Assembly: GCF_003097535.1 (NCBI RefSeq) | Contig: NZ_CP029187.1 | Span: 2,790,001-2,854,000 of the forward strand | DNA from: Flavobacterium pallidum | Lineage (GTDB): Bacteria; Bacteroidota; Bacteroidia; Flavobacteriales; Flavobacteriaceae | Direction of reading: 5' to 3' | Length of the DNA: 64,000 nt | Part shown: one piece after another, positions 33,704 to 42,884 of the stretch | Position numbering within the stretch: the stretch's first letter is position 1 | Layout: every line of letters starts with the position of its first letter | Position numbers and translations under genes: made by a program | The notes under the pieces: model-generated | The model's database searches: none | Seen by the model: only the letters and a program-made list of their open reading frames with translations | What the model was told of the DNA's origin: nothing

Positions 33704-36700
33704 ATGAAAGCAACGTTACCTTTTCTTTTCGCACTGTTTACAGCGATTTCATACGGTCAGCATAAACCACAAAATACAAATAATGCCGGAACGGTTCCTG
33801 CAATTAGTAAATCAGGTCCAAAAATCCGGATTAACGGCGGTTCGTTTTTTGCCAGCCTTGAATCCCAAAATGTAAGTGTCGTCTCCATCCAAAACGACTT
33901 AAACAACTGGCTGGGGCTTTCCCAGGACCATACTTTTAAGGAAGTTTCAAATAAGAAAGACAATCTGGGGATTTCACACCAGAATTTTCAACAGTTTTAC
34001 AAAAACATCCCTGTTGACGGAAGCAGTGTGATGCTGCATTCAAAAAATGGTATTGCCACATCAATGAATGGTAAAATAATTGCTGTGGAAGGTTTTGAAA
34101 TCAATCCGGTAATCACAAAACCGGAGGCAAAAACTATCGCACTGAAAAACTTAAATGCCACAAAATTGCTACACGAGTATCCGGTTGACCTGGTGCTTAT
34201 GAAAATAACAAAAGACCAGAAACAGCAGACAAAGCTCGCGTTCAAAGTACGTATCGATGCCAGTGACCCAATACAAATGACCCATGTTTTTGTTGACGCC
34301 ATATCCGGCGAAGTCCTACAAAAAATCAACCTGATTGCGCAGATCGATGAGCCCGGAACGGGACAAACACTGTATCGTGGACAAAAAAGCATCACGGTCG
34401 ACAGTCATCAGGGGGCCTTCCGCCTGCGCGAATCGGCAAGGAACATTGAAACATATGATGCCGCAAGCGCCACATTTTCAGATGTTGATGGTTTTCAGAA
34501 TTTTTCCGATTTTACCAGTCCAACTTCCGATTGGCTTACCATAAATCCGGCGCTCGATGTACATTGGGGAATGGAAAAAACCTACGATTTCTTCCTTAAT
34601 AATTTCAACAGACACAGCTATGATGATTTAGGAAGCCCGATTAAAAATTTCGTAGATGGAACAATGGCAATAGCAAATACACAAAACAATGCCTATGCCC
34701 TGCCACCACCTTATAACGTGATGGTTTATGGATTGGGTGACGGAATTCAATTCACGCCATTGGTTGGGCTCGATGTGGAGGGTCATGAATTTACGCATAT
34801 GGTGGTACAGTTTAATGGAAATGGCGGGCTCACTTACTTCGGGGAATCGGGTGCTTTGAATGAATCATTTGCAGACATCTTTGGTACAGCCATAGAATTT
34901 TCGGCAGATGCGAACGGCAACTGGACAATAGGCGAAGATATGGTCGTCCAATCACCTTTTTACCTGCGCTCCATGTCGGATCCGAATTCCGGATCGACGC
35001 AACAACCCGATAGCTACAATGGCACTTTCTGGAAAAGTACTTCCTCAAATTTCGACAGTGGCGGCGTGCATTATAACAGTGGCGTGCAGAATTATTGGTT
35101 TTATCTCTTGACCGAAGGTGGAACCGGTACTAATGATTTTGGCTATAATTTTAATGTTCCTGCCATCGGCATTACCACAGCGCTTGAAATTGCATACAGG
35201 AACCTTACAACGTATCTTCCAAATGACGCAACTTACGCTGACGCAAGGGATGGTTCATTGCTTGCAGCGGCAGACTTATTCGGAGCGAGCTCCCCTGAAT
35301 ATCTCGCTGTTGCCGAAGCCTGGCTGGCCGTAAATGTGGAAGGGAATCCAACTCCGCTTTGCGATGTCATTACTTTTCTGACCGATGCGTCGGGTACCTT
35401 TTCTGACAATAGTGGCAATTCGGATTATCTCGTTTATACGGAATGCAAGTGGCTGATCGCTCCTGAAGGCGCACAGCAAATCACATTGGATTTTACGACT
35501 TTCCAGACCGAGGAAGATTACGATTTTGTAAAGATATATGACGGGCCAAATCAAAACGCGCCTCTTTTAGGTAGTTTCTCGGGCCATAATTTACCACCAA
35601 CGATTTCCACATCAATGGGCGTTGGTGCCATGTTTATAAAATTCACCAGCGATGATTCGATAAACGATACGGGATGGACTGCCGATTATACAACACTTGG
35701 CATCCCAACCTGTACGGGAACAACCACATTTACAGCAGTTTCAGCAACATTTGACGATGGTTCCGGAAACGGTCTTTACGGGAACAATCAACATTGCGAC
35801 TGGGTTATTGCACCACCATGCGCCACCTTTATTTCCCTGTCTTTTTCTGAATTTGAAACTGAATCGCAAAATGATTTTGTTTTGGTTTTTGATGATATTG
35901 AGGGCACCCATCTCATCGCTACGTTATCAGGCGCCAATTTACCTGGTGCAGTCATTTCAGCGATAGGGGAAATGTCCATTCGTTTTACAACGGGTTTCAG
36001 CAATGTGATGCCGGGATTTACAGCTGCTTATACTTCGGATGGCAATGCCAATGGTAATGCAAATATGATTTTAAATGACAGCGATTTTGGCACTATCACT
36101 GATGGAAGTGAAGGAAGTAATTATTGCAACGGGCAAAACTCAACCTGGCTGATCCAGCCACCGCAGGCCACTTCAGTCACGCTACAATGTTCTGAATTTG
36201 ATATTGAAGCTGCTATCGGAAATGTTTTTACAGATGCATTTGAAATTTATGATGGAACTTCCGATGCTGATACGCTTTTAGGCCGTTTTGCAGGAAATGA
36301 TTTGCCGCCAAACATTACATCATCCGGAGGAAGTATGTTTATCAAATTTTACAGCAATGCCACGATTTCAGGTCAGGGATTTGCAGCAACTTACACTTCA
36401 ACACAGGCTTCATCGTGCTCCGATGCCATTTTTACAAACGAAAGCGGTTCATTTTCTGACGGAAGTACCAATGGAAATTACGCCAACAACAGTAGCTGTT
36501 CGTGGTTGATCCAGCCTGAAGATGCCAATTCAGTAACATTATCGTTCACAGCATTTGATACCGAAAGCGGGTATGACACCGTAACGGTTTATGACGGAAT
36601 TGATGCCACAGCCAGTGTTTTAGGGATATTTTCAGGAAATCCATTACCAGCGGAAATCACTTCAACCGGCGGAAATATGTTCGTCACTTTCAATACGAAT

Positions 36701-37009
36701 ACTACACAACGCGGTGACGGCTGGGCGGCTTCATACACTTCGACTATTCTCGGAATTCAGGAAAATCATTCAGGCATCAGTATGCATATATTTCCGAATC
36801 CAAACAACGGCAAATTTACGATCACTTCAACCCTAAATGCTGAATTGACGGTTTCCGTAGTGGATATGCTTGGGAAAACAATTTTGCCTAAACACAACAT
36901 CAAAAACGGCAATAATGACATCGACGCTTCACAACTGAGTTCAGGAGTTTACCTGCTCCATTTTGAGTCAGACGGCAATTATTACACTGAAAAACTGATA
37001 ATCCGTTAA
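33704..37009 (+). CDS. Secreted M4 (thermolysin-like) metallopeptidase with four CUB domains and T9SS sorting domain
   Basis: 1101 residues. Signal peptide (MKATLPFLFALFTAISYGQ), an FTP/PepSY-type propeptide (about 50-210), then the M4 domain with HEFTH (His361, Glu362, His365) and third ligand Glu387 in GALNESFAD. The catalytic domain ends near residue 545. Four CUB domains follow, each starting near a Cys and ending in a W/F-A-x-Y-T strand: about 549-665, 667-775, 785-903 and 906-1018. The tail is a type A sorting domain (IFPNPNNGKFTI to the end). It sits in the middle of the ligase cluster but has its own promoter and terminator. Confidence 0.93.
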   Translation: MKATLPFLFALFTAISYGQHKPQNTNNAGTVPAISKSGPKIRINGGSFFASLESQNVSVVSIQNDLNNWLGLSQDHTFKEVSNKKDNLGISHQNFQQFYKNIPVDGSSVMLHSKNGIATSMNGKIIAVEGFEINPVITKPEAKTIALKNLNATKLLHEYPVDLVLMKITKDQKQQTKLAFKVRIDASDPIQMTHVFVDAISGEVLQKINLIAQIDEPGTGQTLYRGQKSITVDSHQGAFRLRESARNIETYDAASATFSDVDGFQNFSDFTSPTSDWLTINPALDVHWGMEKTYDFFLNNFNRHSYDDLGSPIKNFVDGTMAIANTQNNAYALPPPYNVMVYGLGDGIQFTPLVGLDVEGHEFTHMVVQFNGNGGLTYFGESGALNESFADIFGTAIEFSADANGNWTIGEDMVVQSPFYLRSMSDPNSGSTQQPDSYNGTFWKSTSSNFDSGGVHYNSGVQNYWFYLLTEGGTGTNDFGYNFNVPAIGITTALEIAYRNLTTYLPNDATYADARDGSLLAAADLFGASSPEYLAVAEAWLAVNVEGNPTPLCDVITFLTDASGTFSDNSGNSDYLVYTECKWLIAPEGAQQITLDFTTFQTEEDYDFVKIYDGPNQNAPLLGSFSGHNLPPTISTSMGVGAMFIKFTSDDSINDTGWTADYTTLGIPTCTGTTTFTAVSATFDDGSGNGLYGNNQHCDWVIAPPCATFISLSFSEFETESQNDFVLVFDDIEGTHLIATLSGANLPGAVISAIGEMSIRFTTGFSNVMPGFTAAYTSDGNANGNANMILNDSDFGTITDGSEGSNYCNGQNSTWLIQPPQATSVTLQCSEFDIEAAIGNVFTDAFEIYDGTSDADTLLGRFAGNDLPPNITSSGGSMFIKFYSNATISGQGFAATYTSTQASSCSDAIFTNESGSFSDGSTNGNYANNSSCSWLIQPEDANSVTLSFTAFDTESGYDTVTVYDGIDATASVLGIFSGNPLPAEITSTGGNMFVTFNTNTTQRGDGWAASYTSTILGIQENHSGISMHIFPNPNNGKFTITSTLNAELTVSVVDMLGKTILPKHNIKNGNNDIDASQLSSGVYLLHFESDGNYYTEKLIIR

Positions 37010-37024
37010 AAATTGAAAAATCAG

Positions 37025-37056
37025 GCGCTGCAGATGACAATTTACAGCGCTTTTTT
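37025..37056 (+). terminator. Rho-independent terminator after the M4 peptidase
   Basis: GCGCTG at 37025-37030 pairs with CAGCGC at 37045-37050, followed by TTTTTT. Confidence 0.8.
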
Positions 37057-37094
37057 CTTTTCTTTACGATACGTATCACTTTCAATCTCCCGTT

Positions 37095-38300
37095 ATGATC
37101 CCAAAATACCGCGAACTTTTCAATGCAAATTTTTCTGCTGAAAAATATCAGGAGTTCCTTGATGATGTGGCTTCAGATTTTGATTACATGCCGACATTCC
37201 GAATGGCAGAAACGCCTTTTTTCATTTCAAATGAATTGAAGGCACAATTGCTTGAAGGCTGTAACGATGTGATTAAACTGATCCAGCGTGACGATTTTAA
37301 GGCATTGACCGAGAAATCACTGGAATTGAATACAAAAGTTCCAAATGAAGATGCGCATACTACTTTTTTAGCGATTGATTTTGGAATTTGCGAAGAAGAT
37401 GGAAAAGTCATCCCAAAGCTGATTGAAGTGCAGGGATTTCCGTCATTGTTTAATTACCAGCCTGTGTTATTCCAGAAGTTTAAGAAACATTATCCTTTTT
37501 TGGATGAACTTACGCCGTTTGCAAACCATATTTCAAAAGAAGAATATTTGGGCATTATTGATGAAGTGATCCGTAATGGGCATCCGAAAGAAAACGTCAT
37601 TTTACTGGAAATTGAGCCTGAAAAGCAAAATACAAAAATTGACTTTTATTACTGCCGGCGCGACCTCGGAATTCCAATCGTTTGTGTCACCGAACTGATT
37701 AAGGAAGGCAGGCAGCTTTTCTATAAAAATGATTCCGGTGAGAAAATCCGGGTTAAGCGCATTTACAACCGTGTCATTTTTGACGAACTGGAATTGCGCA
37801 AGGATTTAAATATGGCTTTTCATTTTTCAGATGATCTTGATATAGAATGGGCCGGGCATCCGAATTGGTTCTTCCGGATCAGCAAATTTATTTTACCGCT
37901 GCTTAAAGGCAAATATTTTATTGAAACGACTTTACTCAGTGATTTAAAAGAGATTCCTGAAGATCTTGAAAATTATGTGCTTAAGCCATTATTTTCTTTT
38001 TCAGGAAGCGGTGTTATCTTCCATGTAAAAAAAGAAGATATCGAAGCGGTAACAGAAAAAGACCTTTATATTTTACAGAAAAAAGTCAATTATATTCCCA
38101 TTATACAATCACCCGATGGGAAAGTAAAAACCGAAGTACGTGTCCTGTATGTCTGGAAAAAAGACGACCCTGCTCCTGTTCCGGTTTGCAATCTGGTGCG
38201 TTTAAGCCGTGGTGAGATGATCGGTGTGAAATTCAATAAAGATAAGGATTGGGTCGGCGGCAGTGTGGGGTTGTTTGAGAAGGAAAATCAGACAATTTGA
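37095..38300 (+). CDS. ATP-grasp ligase 2, probably circularly permuted
   Basis: 401 residues, cytoplasmic. The metal-binding strand LIEVQGFPSLFNYQ (Glu111, Gln113) occurs in the N-terminal third, whereas the phosphate-loop lysine segment YVLKPLFSFSGSGV (Lys297) is near the C-terminus. This order is the reverse of ordinary ATP-grasp enzymes and is what is seen in circularly permuted relatives such as glutathionylspermidine synthetases. The C-terminal TEVRVLYVW strand completes the nucleotide site. It faces the divergent end of the second ligase operon. The role is presumably another amide bond in the same pathway; the substrate is not known. Confidence 0.72.
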   Translation: MIPKYRELFNANFSAEKYQEFLDDVASDFDYMPTFRMAETPFFISNELKAQLLEGCNDVIKLIQRDDFKALTEKSLELNTKVPNEDAHTTFLAIDFGICEEDGKVIPKLIEVQGFPSLFNYQPVLFQKFKKHYPFLDELTPFANHISKEEYLGIIDEVIRNGHPKENVILLEIEPEKQNTKIDFYYCRRDLGIPIVCVTELIKEGRQLFYKNDSGEKIRVKRIYNRVIFDELELRKDLNMAFHFSDDLDIEWAGHPNWFFRISKFILPLLKGKYFIETTLLSDLKEIPEDLENYVLKPLFSFSGSGVIFHVKKEDIEAVTEKDLYILQKKVNYIPIIQSPDGKVKTEVRVLYVWKKDDPAPVPVCNLVRLSRGEMIGVKFNKDKDWVGGSVGLFEKENQTI

Positions 38301-38376
38301 TCATTAGGAAATGAAATAATTCCAAGCCAAAGACATATTTATGCTTTTAGATTAGCCAAAACATTTGCTAATGATC
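38300..38376. repeat. Dyad in the convergent gap between ATP-grasp genes
   Basis: GATCATTAG (38300-38308) is complementary to CTAATGATC (38368-38376), and within it ATTAGC (38351-38356) is complementary to GCTAAT (38367-38372). There is no strong T run, so it is only a weak candidate terminator. Confidence 0.5.
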
Positions 38377-38400
38377 TGATTTCTCCATTTTCCAGTTAAA

Positions 38401-39618
38401 TCAATGCAGTTTCTTAATCTCCGCCTGCGCCGCTACCGTTGCAAAATCGCGAACGAGCCTGTCCGCATAATCATCGAGCAATTCCAATACGCGTTGCTGC
38501 TTATCTGAGTTTACAATCAGCCCGGCGTGATACTCCAATGGCACCTGGAAGCAAACCTCGTCATCGGAAAATGAAGATAAATCCGGGTTTTCAAATTTTG
38601 ATAATGTGAGTACGATACCAGCGTATTCCTTACGCACTTTCGGCAATTTGTATGCTTTCTCCTTTACCAAAGCGTCTTCAATTTTTGCCCATTCTTTCCA
38701 AAGATTGATACCTGAAGCGGCAGCAACCATTTCCGCAAGGTGCGCCCCACCTACCCTTGATGACGTTTCGAGGAAGTAGATTTTCCCGTCATCCTTGCAT
38801 TTGATATATTCAGAATGTGCAGCGCCATGTTTTAAGCCAAAACCTTTAATTACCTGCTCGTTGCACTTTTTGATTGCTTTGTCATCTTCCGAACCATATT
38901 CAATATTCGCACTCCGGAAAATACCGCCGCCCTGTGAAATTTCCATAGGCGTGGCCAGGTATCTGGACGTAATGCTGAATACGATTTTACCATCGACAAT
39001 TAAACTGTCACAATGATATACATCGCCGGGACGGAATTGCTCCACCAGGTATTTGAAGCGGTTGTTTCCCATTTCATTGATATGCATCCAAAGGGATTCC
39101 TTGTCATGCACCTTAATAATCCCTGATGCCGAAGCCTCGGAACGTGGTTTCAAAACCCAAGGCGGCAAAACCGTATCGGCAAAGGTATTGATATCATGAT
39201 CGTTAAAAAGGGAACAAAAATTCGGATTTGAAATGCCACAGCTTTTGGCACGCATGCGCATGGCCAGCTTGTCACGGAAATAACGGCCCGTAGTTTGTCC
39301 CATGCCCTGAATCCTCAGGTGTTCTCGGAGATAGGTCGCCTTTTCCACATCAAAATCATCAAGTGCCACAATGCCATCGATCTTATTGCTTTTCATCAGT
39401 CCCTGCACGCCAAGGAGCAAATGCTCCATATTCCAGTCGGTGTCCTGCCCGTCCATATAAAAAACTTCATCGAGGTATTCAAACGGCCACGGCTTATCCC
39501 GGAGCTTGTCTGATGTAACAAGAAAAACGGTATTGCCGAGTTCCTTAAGCTCGATCATAAAATCGGCACCTTTGAAATAATTGGAAATGCAGATAAAGGT
39601 TTTGGTATCGTCAGCCAT
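38401..39618 (-). CDS. ATP-grasp ligase 3 (carbamoyl-phosphate-synthase-like fold)
   Basis: 405 residues. A Rossmann-like N-terminal domain (ICISNYFKGADFMIEL) is followed by the ATP-grasp core: RDKLAMRMRAKSCGI, Lys157 in VLKPRSEASASG, VEQFRPGDVYHCDSL and the metal site Glu270, Glu284 and Arg288 in YFLETSSRVGGAH. The closest familiar builds are biotin carboxylase/PurK-type and L-amino acid ligase-type enzymes; an amino acid or peptide ligase is the natural guess. It is the last gene of a three-gene operon, starting 2 bases after the aminopeptidase stop. It is clearly different from the other two ATP-grasp proteins of this region, not a duplicate. Confidence 0.87.
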   Translation of the reverse strand: MADDTKTFICISNYFKGADFMIELKELGNTVFLVTSDKLRDKPWPFEYLDEVFYMDGQDTDWNMEHLLLGVQGLMKSNKIDGIVALDDFDVEKATYLREHLRIQGMGQTTGRYFRDKLAMRMRAKSCGISNPNFCSLFNDHDINTFADTVLPPWVLKPRSEASASGIIKVHDKESLWMHINEMGNNRFKYLVEQFRPGDVYHCDSLIVDGKIVFSITSRYLATPMEISQGGGIFRSANIEYGSEDDKAIKKCNEQVIKGFGLKHGAAHSEYIKCKDDGKIYFLETSSRVGGAHLAEMVAAASGINLWKEWAKIEDALVKEKAYKLPKVRKEYAGIVLTLSKFENPDLSSFSDDEVCFQVPLEYHAGLIVNSDKQQRVLELLDDYADRLVRDFATVAAQAEIKKLH

Positions 39619-39620
39619 AA

Positions 39621-41051
39621 CTATAGATTTTCAATAAATTTAGTCAATAAATGCACGCCAAAAGCAGTGCCGTGTTTGGTTTTTGCAAATTCATCATCGC
39701 CAAAAGCCACGCCTGCCACGTCAAGATGTGCCCAGGCTTTGTGATTGTCGGTAAAAAACTCGAGGAATTTCGCAGCACTGATCGCTCCCGCAACAGGTTT
39801 ACCGCTAAAGTTTTTCACATCGGCAATCTCACTTTCAATGTCCTGCTTGTAGGCATCCCATAATGGAAGCTGCCACAAACGTTCCCCAATTGCATCGCCG
39901 CAATGCTGCAACTGCTTTGAAATATCGTCATTATTGGTAAATAAGGCGCCGCATTCATAACCTAAAGTTGCTACGCTGCTTCCTGTCAATGTTGCGATAT
40001 CGACAACATATTCCGGTTTGTAATTTTTAATCAGGTAAGAAAGTCCGTCAGCAAGGATTAACCTGCCCTCCGCATCAGTATCGATAATTTCAATCGAATG
40101 GCCGCTGTAACTTTTAATCACATCCGCCGGAACAAATGAAGTACTGTCGACAGCGTTTTCACAGGCAGGGACAATGGCGGTAACTTTGGCATCCAATTTC
40201 AAATCAGCAATCAGCCGCAGCGCACCTAAAACCGCAGCCCCACCCGCCATATCAGACTTCATATGCAACATTCCAGCCGTTTTGATGTTGAGTCCGCCCG
40301 TGTCAAACGTGATTCCTTTTCCAACCAATCCAACATGTTTGGTGTTTTTGCCCGGATTTGCCGGAGTATATTCCATAATGATGAATTGCGGTTCCCTTGC
40401 ACTGCCTTGTGCTACAGCTAAGAAAGCATCCATGCCGAGTTTGGAACAGGCATCCTTATCAAATACTGTGGTTTTAAAACCGACCTCGTTCCCTGTTTTT
40501 ATGGCCCAATCGGCAAGGTATTCTGGCGTAATGACGTTAGGTGGCAAATCGACCAGGTGGTACGTTTCCAGTTTTGCTTTTGCAATTTTGAAAGCCCTTT
40601 CCGCAGTATCATCATTTTCATTTTTAGACAACAGGACCAACTCAAATCCCTCTTTTAAAAAGGGGTGGGCTTCTGTTTTTTTGAAATGGCCGATATCATA
40701 AGTTCCGGCAAGCAAACCTGAAAAAGCGGCTTCAGCCATATCATTCGGAAAGTCATCAGGAAGGACCAATGCCGTTTTAGTATTGAAACTTTCCTTATTT
40801 CTCAGCGCAATCCGCCTGAAAATGGTAAATACGGATTTGTAATCCGGCGTTTTCCCCAGCCCGATAAAGAGGTGTAAACTGTCATATTTATCGACCTGAT
40901 ACACCGAATCTTTTTTTCCGTAGAAGACTTTCGAAGAAACCGAAACCCCATGAAACTCAATCGGGACAAGGCTTTTTGCATTGGTTTCAAAAACCGGAAT
41001 CATAATTGTTCCTTCAAAACGGGCCAGTTCGGGTACAGTTGTTATTTTCAT
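39621..41051 (-). CDS. M17 leucyl aminopeptidase-family protein
   Basis: 476 residues. The M17 catalytic site is complete: Lys245 and Asp250 in VGKGITFDTGG, catalytic Lys257, Asp267 in MKSDMAGG, and Asp326, Glu328 and Arg330 in DTDAEGRL. These bind two zinc or manganese ions and cleave N-terminal residues from peptides in the cytoplasm. The start abuts the stop of the upstream esterase gene with no spacer, and 2 bases separate its stop from the next ATG, so translation is coupled. In this setting it may trim the peptide product of the ligases or salvage it rather than act as a general housekeeping enzyme. Confidence 0.93.
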   Translation of the reverse strand: MKITTVPELARFEGTIMIPVFETNAKSLVPIEFHGVSVSSKVFYGKKDSVYQVDKYDSLHLFIGLGKTPDYKSVFTIFRRIALRNKESFNTKTALVLPDDFPNDMAEAAFSGLLAGTYDIGHFKKTEAHPFLKEGFELVLLSKNENDDTAERAFKIAKAKLETYHLVDLPPNVITPEYLADWAIKTGNEVGFKTTVFDKDACSKLGMDAFLAVAQGSAREPQFIIMEYTPANPGKNTKHVGLVGKGITFDTGGLNIKTAGMLHMKSDMAGGAAVLGALRLIADLKLDAKVTAIVPACENAVDSTSFVPADVIKSYSGHSIEIIDTDAEGRLILADGLSYLIKNYKPEYVVDIATLTGSSVATLGYECGALFTNNDDISKQLQHCGDAIGERLWQLPLWDAYKQDIESEIADVKNFSGKPVAGAISAAKFLEFFTDNHKAWAHLDVAGVAFGDDEFAKTKHGTAFGVHLLTKFIENL

Positions 41052-42188
41052 TTAATTCTTGGTATTAAAAAAAAGCCACTCGATCGCTTTTGGGAATTCA
41101 TCACTCCAGTATGTTTCGCTGTGCTTTCCTTCCATATTGATGCTGAGCTGGATTTTCATCTTGTCGGCGACGAATTCATTCTCGATCATTCTCTTCTTAA
41201 ACTTCTTCACCTGTGCGAGCATCGTTTTGCTTTCATCGCCGCCGGCATACAGGTAGATTTTGGTATCGCCGGGTTCTGCAAAATCAATGTTCGTAAAATC
41301 CATTTTAGGCACTACCCAAAGCGATGGCGAGAAAATCATCAGTTTACCATATACTTCAGGATACATGAGTCCGCTGAAGATGCTTACCAATCCCCCCATG
41401 GAACTTCCACCTATGCCTGTATATTCCCTGCCTGGCTTGGTCCTGAACTTTTTATCCACAAACGGCTTCAGTGTATCAGTTATAAAACGGATGTATTTCT
41501 TACCTTCTCCAGCACCGAGAATCGTTTTGCCTACATTATATTCCTTAATCCTGTCCTTTTCGGCATGCTCAATGGCAATAATGATGATTTTACCAATCTT
41601 GTATTCAGACATGACGGCCAGTTTCTTATCGATTTCCCAGTTGCCGTACTGCGCTTTTTCATTAAAGAGATTCTGCGCATCCTGCAGGTACATTACAGGA
41701 TAATGGGCTGTTGATGTATCATAATCGTGTGGCAACAAAGCCCAGATGCGTCGCTTTTTATTGAGCTGAGGCATATCAAAACCTTCAGAAATCAATTGGA
41801 TCTGCGGCAGGAAATTTGGTTTGAATGGCAGCCAGTTCTTACGCCATTTCTCCACATGTTCGCGGCGCAGGCCTTTGGTCTGGCGGCAGGAACGGTTTTC
41901 GGTACGGTTCCCGAATTTGTCAATTTCAACCTCGCTCCAGTCGCCTTTGGTGAATTTATACAGCATTTCATCGGGGTAAATGAAATCTTCAGGAAATTTG
42001 AAATGGTAGAGGCCGTTACCAATTTTCTCCATTTCGAAATTCCGGTCCTGAGTATGCCATTTATTGAAATTTCCGGAAATGTAAACGGGCCTTTGGTCAT
42101 CCTCGTCTGTGGTTAACAGGATATTGAGTTGTGGTTCTTCCGTTCCCGGATGATGCTGTTTAATATTGGTATCGGTTTTGGTATTCAT
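41052..42188 (-). CDS. Esterase with N-terminal carbohydrate-binding-like (E-set/CBM) domain
   Basis: 378 residues, no signal peptide. The N-terminal 110 residues (VYISGNFNKWHTQDRNFEM, then GLYHFKF and YKFTKGDWSEVEID) match the Ig-like starch-binding or AMPK-type fold. The C-terminal part is a putative esterase of the EstD group with the elbow GIGGSSMGG (Ser263), the conserved FSPSLWV after it, and a late His in GKHSETYW. Related enzymes include siderophore trilactone hydrolases. It leads the operon esterase-aminopeptidase-ATP-grasp. Together with the esterase at 29813 it is the second hydrolase of this kind in the cluster. Confidence 0.87.
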   Translation of the reverse strand: MNTKTDTNIKQHHPGTEEPQLNILLTTDEDDQRPVYISGNFNKWHTQDRNFEMEKIGNGLYHFKFPEDFIYPDEMLYKFTKGDWSEVEIDKFGNRTENRSCRQTKGLRREHVEKWRKNWLPFKPNFLPQIQLISEGFDMPQLNKKRRIWALLPHDYDTSTAHYPVMYLQDAQNLFNEKAQYGNWEIDKKLAVMSEYKIGKIIIIAIEHAEKDRIKEYNVGKTILGAGEGKKYIRFITDTLKPFVDKKFRTKPGREYTGIGGSSMGGLVSIFSGLMYPEVYGKLMIFSPSLWVVPKMDFTNIDFAEPGDTKIYLYAGGDESKTMLAQVKKFKKRMIENEFVADKMKIQLSINMEGKHSETYWSDEFPKAIEWLFFNTKN

Positions 42189-42380
42189 AAAACGAAAAAA
42201 CTAATCTCTTTACGAGGTAAATATAGCTTTTTGGTTTTTGAAAAGAAAGAAAGAAGACCCTCAAAAGGCAAGTTTTAATGATTTAAAATCACCAGCCATA
42301 CTTTATTGAAGATAATTTAATTTATCCAACAGTAAATAAGAGCGTTACCTTAGTTCTTTGGCGTGCCTTCGTATTTTGTT

Positions 42381-42815
42381 TTAAAATTTCCGCAGCAGGC
42401 TCACAAATTGTGCGGGTGTTTCTTCTTTATATACGCCTGTTTTACCCAAAACCTTTGCGTTTTTGTCGAGTACTACCACTAATGGAAAAAAACCATCCTT
42501 ATTGTATTTTTCAATGATCAGCAGGTTTTTCTCAATCATCCTGTCCGTCAGCTCTTCCGTCGGTTTTTGGGAGAAATCAATCCTGACCGGTATGTAATTC
42601 TCTTTGGCGAAAGCCTGGAATGCTTCACTTCCAAATATATTTTTATCCAGTTTCTCACAGTTTTCACATTGTTCCGAAACGGTAAAGAACAACAACACTT
42701 CCTTATTGGCCACTGCGGCTTCCCGGAGCGCTTTATCAATATCGGTTACCCAATGCAATTGCTGGCTGTTCGCTGCCGATGAAAGTAAAAGAAAGGCAAT
42801 CATTACGTTTTTCAT
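42381..42815 (-). CDS. Exported thioredoxin-like protein
   Basis: 144 residues with signal peptide (MKNVMIAFLLLSSAANSQ). The redox site is CENC at 50-53 inside LLFFTVSEQCENCEKLDKNIF, typical of the thioredoxin-7/DsbD-gamma-like group; a cis-Pro is in FFPLVVVLD. It probably acts in the periplasm on disulfides. It is separated by 190 bases of AT-rich DNA, without clear signals, from the esterase operon downstream, and by 69 bases from the LTA-synthase-like gene upstream. Confidence 0.87.
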   Translation of the reverse strand: MKNVMIAFLLLSSAANSQQLHWVTDIDKALREAAVANKEVLLFFTVSEQCENCEKLDKNIFGSEAFQAFAKENYIPVRIDFSQKPTEELTDRMIEKNLLIIEKYNKDGFFPLVVVLDKNAKVLGKTGVYKEETPAQFVSLLRKF

Positions 42816-42884
42816 ATCCGTCGATTTTTATGCTTATAAATATCAATAAAAAATCCCTATCCACAGCTTAAAAAGTGAGGCATT

